Position numbers and translations under genes: made by a program. The notes under the pieces were generated by a model. It saw only the letters and a list, made by a program, of their open reading frames with translations. It was not told the DNA's origin and searched no databases. From Eopsaltria australis (Eukaryota; Chordata; Aves; Passeriformes; Petroicidae): 64,000 nucleotides of DNA. The DNA lies in NCBI GenBank assembly GCA_034509425.1, contig JAVTVJ010000553.1:124001-188000 (forward strand), read 5' to 3'. Shown in pieces: positions 1 to 9,900 of the stretch (position 1 is the stretch's first letter; each line of letters opens with the position of its first letter).

Positions 1-770
1 CTGTTCCAAGGACAAAATCCAGAGCTCTGGATATCCAGGCTGAGGTGAGGAGGAGCCCAGAGTGGTGGCTGAGCCCACAGCAGCAGCACAGCTCCAGTTC
101 AGCCCTTCCTTTGCCAGGAATCTCTCTGTGCTTGGCTTTCCATGAGCCTCACCTGCACAAAGGTGAGCTTTGAACACCAGGATTTCACCAGATCAAAGCC
201 TGAAAGGGTAAATATTTCTGTCAGGGATCATTGCTTTCTTCCTTTGTTTGCCCTGGAACAATGAGGGGGAAAAGGAAGGAGGAAAAAGCCTGTACAATTT
301 AACAAAGCTGCATTGAGAGGGACAGGACCTGACATCCCAGGAATGACCCTCTCCTTGCCCCCTAATCCTTGTCTTTTAGAGAAAGGGGGATATTCTGCTG
401 CTGCTTGCAGCAGGGGTAAAGGAATGTGGATCTGTGGCTTTGGAAGAACGTTTCAGATCCAGCAAAACGCACTTTGACCTTGGCATGAAACCTATGCCAA
501 CAGTGCTGGTGTTCAAGGAAAAGAGAAACATAAACAGACAGACAAGCCTCACGTGTCTGGCAGCTGGAAAAACACTCACCAAGGGGATTTTTAAACCAGT
601 TGACCAACATCCCTTCTAAACCAGCCACAGAGTTGATGTTTCCTGTGCAGAAATTACCACATTGTATGCAGAGGTTTGTTTGGAACCCTGCTTAATTTGA
701 TGAACAATATTTTAGCAGAGTCCAGTTACCAACACTCTCTGTGTGGCCAAATATATTTGGATAACTGTGA

Positions 771-806
771 AACAAAACAAAACAAACAAACAACAACAAA
801 ACAGAA
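771..806 (+). repeat. Low-complexity A-rich (AAACA)n run
   Basis: A short run of AAAC/AACA units, with no gene nearby. Confidence 0.7.
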
Positions 807-1660
807 AAGCAGAAGTTTTTGATCAATATTTCGTCTATTTGGGACAAAGTTGAATGCCATTTCCACGTTATATAATGATGATGAAATGCTTCCTACCCAA
901 GCAACTTAAAAAAGAACATCAAAGGCACAACTCACATTTTAAAGCCAGCCAGTCTAGAGGACATGTGTGTCATCCTTTGCAGAGCTGCCTCTTCAGACAG
1001 CTCTTCTCACACCAGGTGGGAATGAGAGTTTATAAACAGCCCAGGAGACCACTTCCAAGAAGAAAAACAGCACTGAGTCAATATTTGAAGAGTGTGACTC
1101 AGGTAAGTCCATAAAGTTCCAGGCTGGCTCGCCCAGCATCGCTCCTGACCCTGGTGTGGTGAAGTGGTTTGTGCCAGCTGAGAAGGACATGGAGAGTGGG
1201 GATGTAATGGAACAGCAATCAGCAGATTTCATGGCAAGTGCTTCCTGTCACAGAGCAAACTTTGACTTGTTCTTTAATAAAATCACAAGCCCAGTTGTTA
1301 TCAGGAGTGGTGTTGACTCTGTGCTGTGCAATAATCTGATTTGAGGGGAAAAAATAGACAAGATCAATGTGAGTGCATAACAAATGGTTTAAAAATAGCT
1401 AATGGGAAGGTCTTAAAGTGGCTTGGAAATGAAGGATTCATCAATGAATAAAGGCTGTTTCTAATGGACTCCTGCAAGCACTTGCACTTGTGCTATTCAT
1501 TGTGCTTTTTGTAGGAACTGGAGGAAAAGAAAAGATCATGAGAGAGTTTCCAAACTGTGAATAGTTTCACTACTTAAAATTGCACTGAGTGGAGCAGTTT
1601 GTTTGTAAACAAAGTGCTGGGATGAGGAAAAATCAGAAGAATGTGGTAAAATGAGTTCAG

Positions 1661-1800
1661 AGTCATGGAATCATTAAGTTTGAAAATGCCCTCTGGGATC
1701 ATTGAGTCCAGCCATTCCCCCAGCACTGCCAAGGCCACCACTCATGTCCCCAAGTGCCACATTCATGTGGATTTTAAATCCCTCCAGGGAGCAGTCTGTT
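1661..1800 (-). repeat. CR1-like LINE 3' fragment, divergent subfamily
   Basis: 'aatcattaag' followed by 'gtcccc aagtgccaca' and 'tttaaatccctccaggga' match a CR1-type element tail reading on the minus strand. It is the same family as the piece at 57672-57780 and differs from the common CR1 tails of this window. Truncated at both ends. Confidence 0.5.
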
Positions 1801-2001
1801 TCTTATATACACTTTTTTAAAAAGTAACATTAAAAATTGGTGGATATTCAGAGATGATTTGCAGTGCATTATTCTTTCACATTCTCACTGCTTTTCCTCT
1901 TGGACAAAGGGAGATCCTTGGAAGCTCCTCATGGACCTCCTTACCTCTTTCCCAGGAAATTCCCAACTGTATTAACTCTGCAGAGAGAAAACATGGATTT
2001 A

Positions 2002-2031
2002 TATAAATATATATATATATATACACATATA
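2002..2031 (+). repeat. (AT)n microsatellite
   Basis: Alternating A/T run with a few CA steps at its right end. Confidence 0.85.
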
Positions 2032-2092
2032 GCAATGGAAGTCTTCTGTGAAGGTGTCAGGATAGAAGGATCCCAGTATACACCACTCTTTA

Positions 2093-2133
2093 TCATAGGA
2101 TAGAATATCCTGAGTTGGAAGGGAGCTGTATGG
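2093..2133 (-). repeat. Short CR1-type tail fragment
   Basis: The 'tagaatatcctgagttgg' start resembles the reverse complement of a known avian CR1 tail subfamily. Only about 40 bp remain, so assignment is tentative. Confidence 0.3.
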
Positions 2134-2398
2134 AAATTCACAGTGCTCCATAAATGACTTTTCAAAAGAAAAGTAAATTGGCTTTAAGACTTCCACGTTT
2201 ATTCCACTCTAAGGAAGCTTTCCTTCTCTGATGGTAAGTGAAGTTTATACTTTTGGTCTTGTTTTTTATTTCGTGTAACTCTGTGCTGATGGAACCTGAG
2301 TCCTGTGTCGTGCCAGAAAGTTTCAAGCTCCTCCAGATCTGTGAGCTCAGAGCTGCCAGCAGTAAAAATGGGGAAATAGCCCATTTTTGAGGTCAAAT

Positions 2399-2612
2399 GA
2401 GAGAAGTCTGAGGAATTCTTCCCTGTGAGGGTGGTGAGGCCCTGGCACAGGGTGCCCAGAGAAGCTGTGGCTGCCCCTGGATCCCTGGAAGTGTCCAAGG
2501 CCAGGCTGGACAGGGCTTGGAGCAGCCTGGGACAGTGGAAGATGTCCCCATGGCAAGGGGTGGAGCTGGATGATCTTTAAGGTTCTTTGCAGCCCAAACC
2601 ATTCAATGATCT
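2399..2612 (+). repeat. CR1 LINE 3' end
   Basis: Avian CR1 is a non-LTR retrotransposon whose copies are mostly 5'-truncated 3' tails; it copies itself through its own reverse transcriptase. Diagnostic blocks here are 'ggccctggcacagggtgccc', 'gaagctgtggctgcc', 'gtgtccaaggccaggctgga', the 'tgatctttaaggt' block and a short tail repeat. This description applies to the CR1 entries below, which state only their differences. Confidence 0.9.
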
Positions 2613-3814
2613 GAAAGAACACATAAGACAGGTAAAAAACATTTGGAGTATCCCTTGTTCATTTAGAAAATCTTTCTGTGATCTCAGACAAGGAGAAAAA
2701 GGAGGGAGAATTTGAGTAGGATGGCACGAAGGGTGAAACACTTGTCAGAGGAGAAAAGATGGTGAAATCACACTGGCATTGATGGAAATGGGGATAAAAT
2801 GTGAGAATCCTACAATCTGTGTCTAAAAATCAATCCACAGCATAACCAACTTTCCCTCCTTCTCCCCCACCGTGGAGAAAAATCTGGGACAAGGCTTCAG
2901 GGTGAGGTTACCTCGTGCAGCTCATTAGAAATGCAAAAGATAAGTTAAACAAACAGATCAAGTCCCTGTTGCTAAAACAATGGGGCCAAACACCCTGGCA
3001 CAGCCTCCTCCCCTGGCTTCTTGCTTTTTCCTTGTTTGTCTCCTCTCTTTTCTCTCTATTTCTCTATTTGGAAAGGTAGAAGAAGCTTGCAGGGAGTTCC
3101 TTCAGTTGAATTCACAGTGTTCTTGGAGCTTTTAGGGTTGGAAAGAGCTGCTGATGCATCTGAGGATCCACGTGCAGCGTTTCAGCAGGATTTTAATGAC
3201 TCAGGGAAACACCACGCCAGTAGTGAACATTTTTAAAAGCTTCACCTCCCCTTCCAGCCTGAACTCAATCTGGCCTCTCTCTGGGTTTTAACACACTCCA
3301 TTAACAGGATTCCCTGGCTGAAAGAGAACGTAGGAGGTGGAGCACAAGCCTATTTTTGGGCATCCAGCACCATGCAAGGCACAGAAGTCCCCTTGTCACT
3401 GCAGACTGGAGGATGGAGACAAGCAGGGTGTGTGGGAGAAGGGGGAATTAGGGAACACACACTCTGTACCCTGGGGGATTTTTTCCCCCCACAACTGACA
3501 GAGAGGGGTTTTGCTGAAAATTCAGGAGAATCACACACACAAACTTTGAAGGGTGGGGGTACAAGAATGTACATGACACTCACACACATTAGCTGTCTTC
3601 TTTTTTTACACCATCCACCATAGGCCAGCACAGGGTAATTCACGGGCAGAGGTGACATCCAGTCATCCCTTTCCCCTGTCCTTACCCCAGAAAAGGTGTG
3701 AAGGTGGGGCTGGGGGTACAATCAGGGCACAGCTACAGCCCCTGCCAGGCTGTTGGTCACAACAACCCCACGGACAGCTCCAGGCTGGAAAACTGCCCTC
3801 AGGACAGTTCTGGG

Positions 3815-4272
3815 TTCCTTGGAACAAGACATTGAGGGGCTGGAGCATGTCCAGGGCAGGGAACGGAGCTGGGGAAGGGTCTGGAGCACCAGGAGAGGCT
3901 GAGGGAGCTGGGAAGGGGCTGAGCCTGGAGCAAAGATGGCTCAGGGGGGACCTTGTGGCTCTACACAAGCCCCTGACAGGAGGGGGCTCAGGGGGGTTCG
4001 GGCTCTGCTCCCAGGGAACAGGGACAGGAGGAGAGGGAACGGCCCCAGGCTGGGCCAGAGAGGGTTTAGGTTGGATATTAGAAAGGATTTCTTCACAGAA
4101 AGGGCTGTCAGGCCTTGGAATGGTCTGTCCAGAGAGGTTTGGAGTCCCCATCCCTGGAGATGTCCGAGGGAGGCCTGGACATGGCACTCAGTGCTCTGGG
4201 CTGGGTGACAAAGTGGGGACCCGACAGTCTTGGAGGTCTTTTCCAACCTGAATGATTCCATGATTCTGTAGG
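3815..4272 (+). repeat. CR1 LINE fragment, second subfamily
   Basis: A longer piece of about 455 bp: 'ctggagcatgtccagggcag', 'ggatttcttcacagaaaggg', 'ggcactcagtgctctgggct', 'ggaggtcttttccaacctga' and the 'attccatgattctgta' tail. Same subfamily as 33400-33622. Open frames of up to 199 codons across it are accidental. Confidence 0.8.
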
Positions 4273-4330
4273 ATGCACCTGGCTCGAGGTTAGAGCAGCA
4301 CCCTGGCCTGGCTGTGATGTGTGTGGGGGG

Positions 4331-4413
4331 ACATTGCACACACAGAGGGGATGTGGCACACACAGAGGTGACATTGCACACACAGAGGGGATGTGCCACA
4401 CGCAGAGGGGACA
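4331..4413 (+). repeat. Minisatellite, CACACAGAGGGGATGTG-type units
   Basis: About four units of roughly 21 bp, alternating 'cacacacagagg' with GGATGTG or TGACATTG. The first of several unrelated tandem arrays leading up to the DDHD1 promoter. Confidence 0.75.
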
Positions 4414-4466
4414 GAGGTGCAGGTACCAGCCCCCTGCCCACCCAGGTGTCCCCAAGCCAGCAGTAT

Positions 4467-4498
4467 CACTCTATCCCTCTATCACTCTATCACTCTGC
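4467..4498 (+). repeat. Short tandem repeat (CACTCTAT)n
   Basis: Four imperfect 8-9-bp units of the CACTCTAT/CCCTCTAT type. Confidence 0.7.
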
Positions 4499-5007
4499 CT
4501 TCCTCCCTCGTGGGCATGTTGCAAAAAGGAGGGGATGTCACACAAACAGGTGACCCCACCCCAGTAAGCCAGGGTGTGTTTCTGGGATCTCTCCATCCCA
4601 CATCAACCCTCAGCCCATGGGAAAGGACGCTGGGGGAGGAACTGGCAGCCTGGAGGTGATCCCTGGCTGCCCCAGCTGGGCTGTGGGGTGTGTGTTGGCA
4701 CGGGGAGTTGTCCCACACGGGTGTCACTCCTGGACACCCTCCCCCATCCTGTGGGGCTGCCAGGTGTTTTATCTCACAGATAAGCATTTCAACACCCCCT
4801 CCTGCTGATTACCAGGTGTGCATTGAGGGTGGAAGCAACTTTCTGCCTCTCACACACACAAACAAGCACAGGTGAGCTCCAACTCCTCCAGTTTTGGGGG
4901 GCATAGCTAGAACTTGGAGGAATAGGGCTTCTCTCTCACAAGGCTGGCTGCAGGTTGTTGTCCCTCTGTTCCTGTGACAGCAGGAGTGCTGGGGTGTGGG
5001 GAACGCC

Positions 5008-5262
5008 CCCTTGGCACCAGGATGAGTGCTGGGACTGTTTGGTACCCCCACAAGGCAGCAGAATGATTTTGGGGGATGTCAGGAACCCCCCTTGGCATCA
5101 AGATGAGTGCTGGGGGTGTTTGGTACCCCCCACAAGGCAGCAGGATGAGTTTTGGGGGTATCAGGTATCCCCACAAGGCAGCAGGATGAGTTTTGGGGGT
5201 GTCTCACCCCCACCCTCAATCCCCCGTGAGGCTGCAGGATGTGCTCCCTCACAAACACACAC
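5008..5262 (+). repeat. Minisatellite with about 40-bp GCAGGATGAG units
   Basis: About six copies of a variable 36-52-bp monomer that starts GCAGGATGAG (variants GCACCAGGATG, GCATCAAGATG), followed by GGGGGTGT and ACCCCCACAAG. The central copies are nearly identical. The last is followed by a diverged copy (GCAGGATGTGC). The G5/C5 runs allow hairpins. Confidence 0.8.
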
Positions 5263-5484
5263 ACAAGGGCACAAGATGTGCTCTAGGAGCATCTGTCACC
5301 CTCATGGGGACAGCCCCGTGCCTTGGGGACGTTGGCCACATCAGAGGGCTGTGTCAGGAACACACGGAGCTGTGGGTCGTTGTCTTTCAGGGCACACTCG
5401 GGGCTGCAGGGTGGGGGTCAGGGGGTCTCGCCTGCTGTGAGGGCCACAGAGTGTGCCCCAAGGGTGTCACACACACACAGGGAC

Positions 5485-6062
5485 ACAGGCTGGGCCTGAG
5501 GGTGTCACACAGCGTCACACGCTGTCTCTGTCACATTCACTAGGTCACACACTATGTCCCACACTCTTGGTGTCACACTTCATGTCACACACTCTTGGTG
5601 TCACATGCTCTGTCACACACTCAGTGTTACATATTGTCCCACTCTCAGTGCCACACACTGTATCACAGAGTGTCACATGCTGTGTCACACACTCTTGGTG
5701 TCACATGCTGTCTCTGTCCCACACTCTCAGTGTCACACACTATGTCCCACATTCACAGTGCCACACTCCATGTCACACACTCTGTCCCACACTCTCAGTG
5801 TCACCTGTGTCACACACACAGTGTCACACGCTGTCTCTGTCCCACACTCTCAGTGCCACACACTACGTCCCACACTCTGTGTTACACTCTCAGTGTCACA
5901 CACAATGTCCCACATTCACAGTGCCACACTCCAAGTCACACACTCTTGGTGTCACACACTCTGTCCCACACTCTCAGTGTCACCTGCTGTGTCACACACA
6001 CAGTGCCACCCGCTGTCTCTGTCCCACACGCTCAGTGCCACACACACTCAGTCCCACACTGT
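5485..6062 (+). repeat. CA-rich minisatellite (TCACACACTCT / GTCCCACACTCTCAGTG) next to the promoter
   Basis: About 580 bp built from short interchangeable modules: TGTCACACACTC, TTGGTGTCACA, TGTCCCACACTCTCAGTG and CACATTCACAGTGCCACAC. It lacks stop codons in all three + frames for several hundred bases. It ends within about 90 bp of the first GC-rich promoter sequence. Strongly strand-biased (C/A-rich on +). Confidence 0.85.
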
Positions 6063-6230
6063 CCCCTCGGTGTCCCCGCCGTGTGTCCGTGTCCCCCGTG
6101 CGGTGCCGTGCCCGCCCCGGCCCCGCCCCGCTCGCGTCGCGCCGCGCGTGACGAAGCGGCGCCGCCCCGCGCTCGGAGCCGGCGGCGGCTGCGGCAGCGC
6201 GGCCGGGCCGGGATCGTGCCGGGCTCGGAG

Positions 6231-6270
6231 CGGGGCGGAGCGGGGCGGGCGCGGGGGCGGGCGGGGCGAG
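6231..6270. promoter_or_regulatory. Cluster of GC boxes (Sp/KLF-type sites)
   Basis: Repeated GGGGCGG cores lie 36-75 bp upstream of the DDHD1 ATG. The close spacing suggests Sp1/KLF binding near or just within the 5' UTR. The motifs are seen; the function is inferred. Confidence 0.5.
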
Positions 6271-6305
6271 GTCAGGCGGCCCCGCCGGGCAGGGCGCGCT
6301 GCGGC

Positions 6306-6984
6306 ATGGATTACCCCGAGCCCGGCTCGCCGCAGGGCGCTTGGGACCTGCCCGGCCAAGCCGGCGGCTACGAGCGGCCGAGCCGCGGCGAGGAGGAGGA
6401 AGCGGCGGAGCCCGAGGAGGAGGAGGAGGCGGCTGCCCGCGCCCGCCCGCCCCGCCGCCCGCAGCCGCCGCCGCTCCGCGCCGCGCTCTCCTCCTCCTCC
6501 TCCGAGGGCGACCCCGAGCCGGCGGCGCCGCCGCGGGAGCGCAGCCTCAGCGACGAGGCCGCCGCCGGCGACTTCGACTCGGCCGAGTCCGGCGCGTCGC
6601 TGCGGTACTCGACGGGCACGGGCGGCGAGGGCAGCGAGGGCGAGGGCGCGGGGCTGGGCAGCAGCGACAGCGGCGGCAGCGGCTTCTCGCTGGCGGCCAC
6701 CGCGCTGCCCGAGAGGCGGCGGCCGGGCGGCGGCCGGCCCCGCTATGAGGTGGTGCGGGAGCTGGGCGCCGAGGAGGTGCGCTGGTTCTACCGCGAGGAC
6801 CGCAAGACCTGGAAGCCCTTCATCGGCTACGACTCGCTGCGCATCGAGCTGGCGTTCCGCGCCCTGGGCAGCGGCGGCGGCGGCGGCGCGGGGGAGCCGG
6901 CGGCCGTGGAGCCGGTGTGCGTGCGGAGCGGGCTCTACGAGGTGGATGTGGCCAGCGCCGAGAGCTACCCCGTCTATTGGAACC
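6306..6984 (+). CDS. DDHD1: DDHD1 exon 1 (coding part), residues 1-226
   Basis: Start chosen at 6306 because the residues that follow (MDYPEPGSP) resemble the mammalian DDHD1 start and the context is good (G at -3, G at +4). Residues 29-45 are an acidic Glu/Ala run, then Pro/Arg-rich and Ser-rich disordered sequence. The SLSDE (80-84) and DFDSAESG (89-96) blocks are conserved in the family. From R146 the ordered part begins, with Y147, W160, F161, Y162, W169 and the [10 protein letters not shown] block, the first half of the WWE-like domain. A Gly run near residue 190 replaces a longer linker of mammals. The exon ends in phase 1 after the first base of codon 227, at a GTGAGT donor (6985). No in-frame stop lies between 5595 and the ATG, so the sequence alone does not exclude an upstream start. 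Confidence 0.95.
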
Positions 6985-9900
6985 GTGAGTGCCGCTGTTC
7001 CGGCCGGGGGGAGGCAGCGCGGGTGGCCGGGGTGCCCCGCGGAGCCGGCGAGGGATGCTGGGCATCCCCCGTGCGCACGGAGCCGCCGCTGGGGGACACC
7101 GGCTGGGACACGGGATGGCCTTTCCTGCCCTGGCCAGGCTTGCTGCCGGCGTGTTCCTGTGTAAGGGATACAGGATAAATTATCCAGGGAGAGAGGACCC
7201 GCGGTGCCCATCTCCAGCACGCACCTGAGAGAGGAGGGACTGGGAATTCCCCTTCCGAGTCTCAGGGACGCGGCGCTGGGCATCGCAGCCTGCCAGGCAC
7301 ACTTGTAAGGGAAAAGACTTGGGAATCCCTGAGAGAGGGGACACCGGGCCCTCCTCCCCCCCGAGGATGAGAGGTACCCCCCAGTCAGGGTGTACTGAGC
7401 ACATCGGCCGCTTCCAGCCGCAAAGGGAACTGAGCATCTTTCCCTCTCACCTCTCTGTGCACACAAACTGAAGGAGATGATCTGGGGCATGCACACCCGG
7501 AGACATGGAAAAGGGAGGTCTGAGCATCTGCTCGTTTCTTGGCGTGTGTGGAAGAAAGTGGGAGGGAAGGTGGCTGAGAAGCTTCTTGTGCTCTGCTTTT
7601 CCTAAGCAGAGGCTGAGTGAGGGTGGGTATTTGCCTTCAGCTCTCCCCCAGGTCTCTCCCTGCACACCTTTCCTTCAGGAGGAGCAGAGTAGAAACATCA
7701 GTTGTTTGTCCGCTCCCACCTCCCCACAGACACGTTTTTGATTGCTCATCTTCCGTGAGGAATTACAGAAGCAGGGGCTGTCCCTGACTTCCCCTTTGTG
7801 ACCCTTGTCCTCTCCACTGGGGAAATTATAATCTCGTGCTTTACATTTCCTTTCTTATCCCCTGCCCACTGGGACGGGGCACGAAGTGGGATTTCTCCTC
7901 CTTTCTCTTGAAGGGATTTCAACAGGCATCTCATACATACATAACCCATCATTCCTATCCTTCCAATAGAGGGAAATTTGTTTCACCCCCTCAACTTCAA
8001 AATGAGGAGGGAATACACCCCTTCTACCACTCTTCCCCTCTCATTCATGTGTCCTTTGCTGGAGGACAGCAGGCCTTGGGGAGCAGAAGTGAAAAAGGGG
8101 CAGAGACCCCAGATCCCTGCACTTTTCCTCTGGTGGGAAGGGCTCCCAGAGTCTTGCTGGACAAGTGATCCCCTGCTTTCCTGAGGCTGACAGGCTGTGC
8201 CCCTGCTGTTCCTGAGGACTCACTTTCCAACTGCATTCCCTCAAGGACAAGGGAGATGTTGTAGAGTGGAGCGAGCTGCAGAGGAGCTGAGCGTGTCCTG
8301 GCACGGGCTTGGCAGAGGGGCAGGCAGGTTTCTCTCATCTTGAAACTCAGGTGAGAGTCTCAGGGGAGCAGCAAAACTGTTCCAGAGATGAAAACCAGGG
8401 CTTTCTGTTGTTTTCCCTCTGTATTTATCAGCCTCTTTGCAGGAGGGAGGTCCATGAATGACAATAGTGTGGTAGAGTTCACTCGTGTGACTGTTTATCC
8501 TTCAAACCATCACCCCAGCAGACAGACACTGAGCTCCAGGAGAGAGCAGAGGTCTCAGTCTACACGAGTTCTGAGCTAGAGGAGCCTGGGCACAGCTTCT
8601 TGAGCAGAAACTGGAGCTGCTGCTCCCTATCACCACCCTGGAGCCCCTTGCTGTTGGTTCCTGGGAAGAGAAGCTCCTCATCCAGGGGAGGAGGAAACTA
8701 CTGTAACTGTGCCATAGGGAGAGAGGGGAAGGAGCAAGCAGAGCTGCCAGGTGAGGCAGGATTGCTCCTGGTAATGGGAGCAGGAGACTGCACTCGTCAG
8801 CAGCTTAAAGGTTTAATTTCTTGACACTGTGCCTTGTCCATTTTGGAAGCTGATTCAGTCTCACTAAGCTCGAGGAGCAGATGTTTCAGATGACAGCATA
8901 GGCTGTGCAGGGACGATTTCTGGTGCTGGGAAGGAGAGATTCCCAGAGGTTAGCACCAGAGGCAGGGGAGGAATCAACTGCTGGGCCTGAGCACACTAAT
9001 GACGGGGATGATTTCTAGTCCTCAGAAAGCTGATTAAGGGGAGTGCTCAAGTCTTTTCTTATTAGCAGGTGCAGTCCTTTGAAAGGCTGAGATCAACTCT
9101 TGGTGTTTCAAGGGTCTTCTGATGCCTTCTGGATTAACTTCTTCACATTTCCTTGCTTCTGTTCCCTGTAAGTGCTTTTCTCTCGTTCTTCCTGGCTGCT
9201 GCATCCAGACCTGAGAAAACAGCAAGGTCAAATCCTAGGATTCAGTCTCATCTGTGCCTCTGAAGGTCTTGGTGGATCCATAATTCCCACATTATTCCCG
9301 TTTGGTAGCATGTGTGTAATTCAGGTCCAAAGCGTGTTTGCTGCCCTGACGTGGAAGTATCAAAGCAGCTCTGAGTGAGGCTGGAGAATCCTCCTCCCTG
9401 ACCACACAAGCGTGAGTTATGATGAGTACAACTGACTTAAAATGTGCTGAGGTGCCCGTTGAAGAGTACAGAAACTGCTGGCTGGCTTTTGCTGATTCAT
9501 GGTTCAGCTCAGAGCAAAGGTCAAAAGCTTTTTTTTCTCTTTGTTATTTTGCCCTTTTTCCTGTATGTGCTGGGCTCCAGGGGAGGCTGTCACACTGCTG
9601 AGCAGTTGGTTCCTCAGCTGACAATTCCTGGGGCATCACAATTCCAGGGAGATGTTGGTTATACCTTGGCATGTGCTGAAATATTTCTTTATATCTGCGT
9701 TTTAAGCTCGCTGCAAGGATTCGTCGGTAACATCAGGAATATCAGCCTGAGTTACAATTTGAGCAGATTAATTACTGAGAATTTCATCCTTACCTTGTGA
9801 CCTCTGGGATTTATTTAATTAGTGCTGTAGAGCCAGCAAAAAAATGGTGCAAGAGGATGAAAATTATCAGTGTAGGCTTTCAGATAAGTCAGTCATTTGG

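Larger units (their letters stand above)
1..6049. other. 5' flanking region of DDHD1, no gene seen
   Basis: No open frame here shows family similarity or splice-consistent exons. 1-1650 has nothing recognised apart from an A/C-rich simple run at 771-806. 1660-4275 holds CR1-type pieces, listed separately, with AT-rich DNA between. 2615-3815 has no recognised element. 4300-6049 is dominated by several minisatellites. In mammals the neighbour upstream of DDHD1 is BMP4 at a long distance, so gene-free DNA is expected here. Confidence 0.6.
6050..7110. promoter_or_regulatory. DDHD1: CpG-island promoter region of DDHD1
   Basis: Base composition changes sharply at about 6055 from CACA-type minisatellite to very GC-rich, CpG-dense DNA that continues through exon 1 and about 120 bp into intron 1. 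There is no TATA box near a plausible start. Several GC boxes lie at 6231-6270 and a TGACG half-site (CRE/ATF-like) at 6149-6153. This fits a TATA-less housekeeping promoter. The transcription start is not determinable from sequence; the 5' UTR is probably within 6150-6305. Confidence 0.75.

Noticed and set aside
3652..4251. Open frames of 174-199 codons on both strands
   Set aside because: They read through a CR1 fragment in non-coding frames.
5485..6062. Possible CRISPR-like array of regular repeats
   Set aside because: Units are degenerate modules without constant repeats and unique spacers, in a vertebrate nuclear genome.
6048..7496. 482-codon open frame on the minus strand across DDHD1 exon 1
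   Set aside because: Long only because the CpG island has few stop trinucleotides; its Ala/Arg/Gly-rich product is the mirror of the real exon and shows no family.
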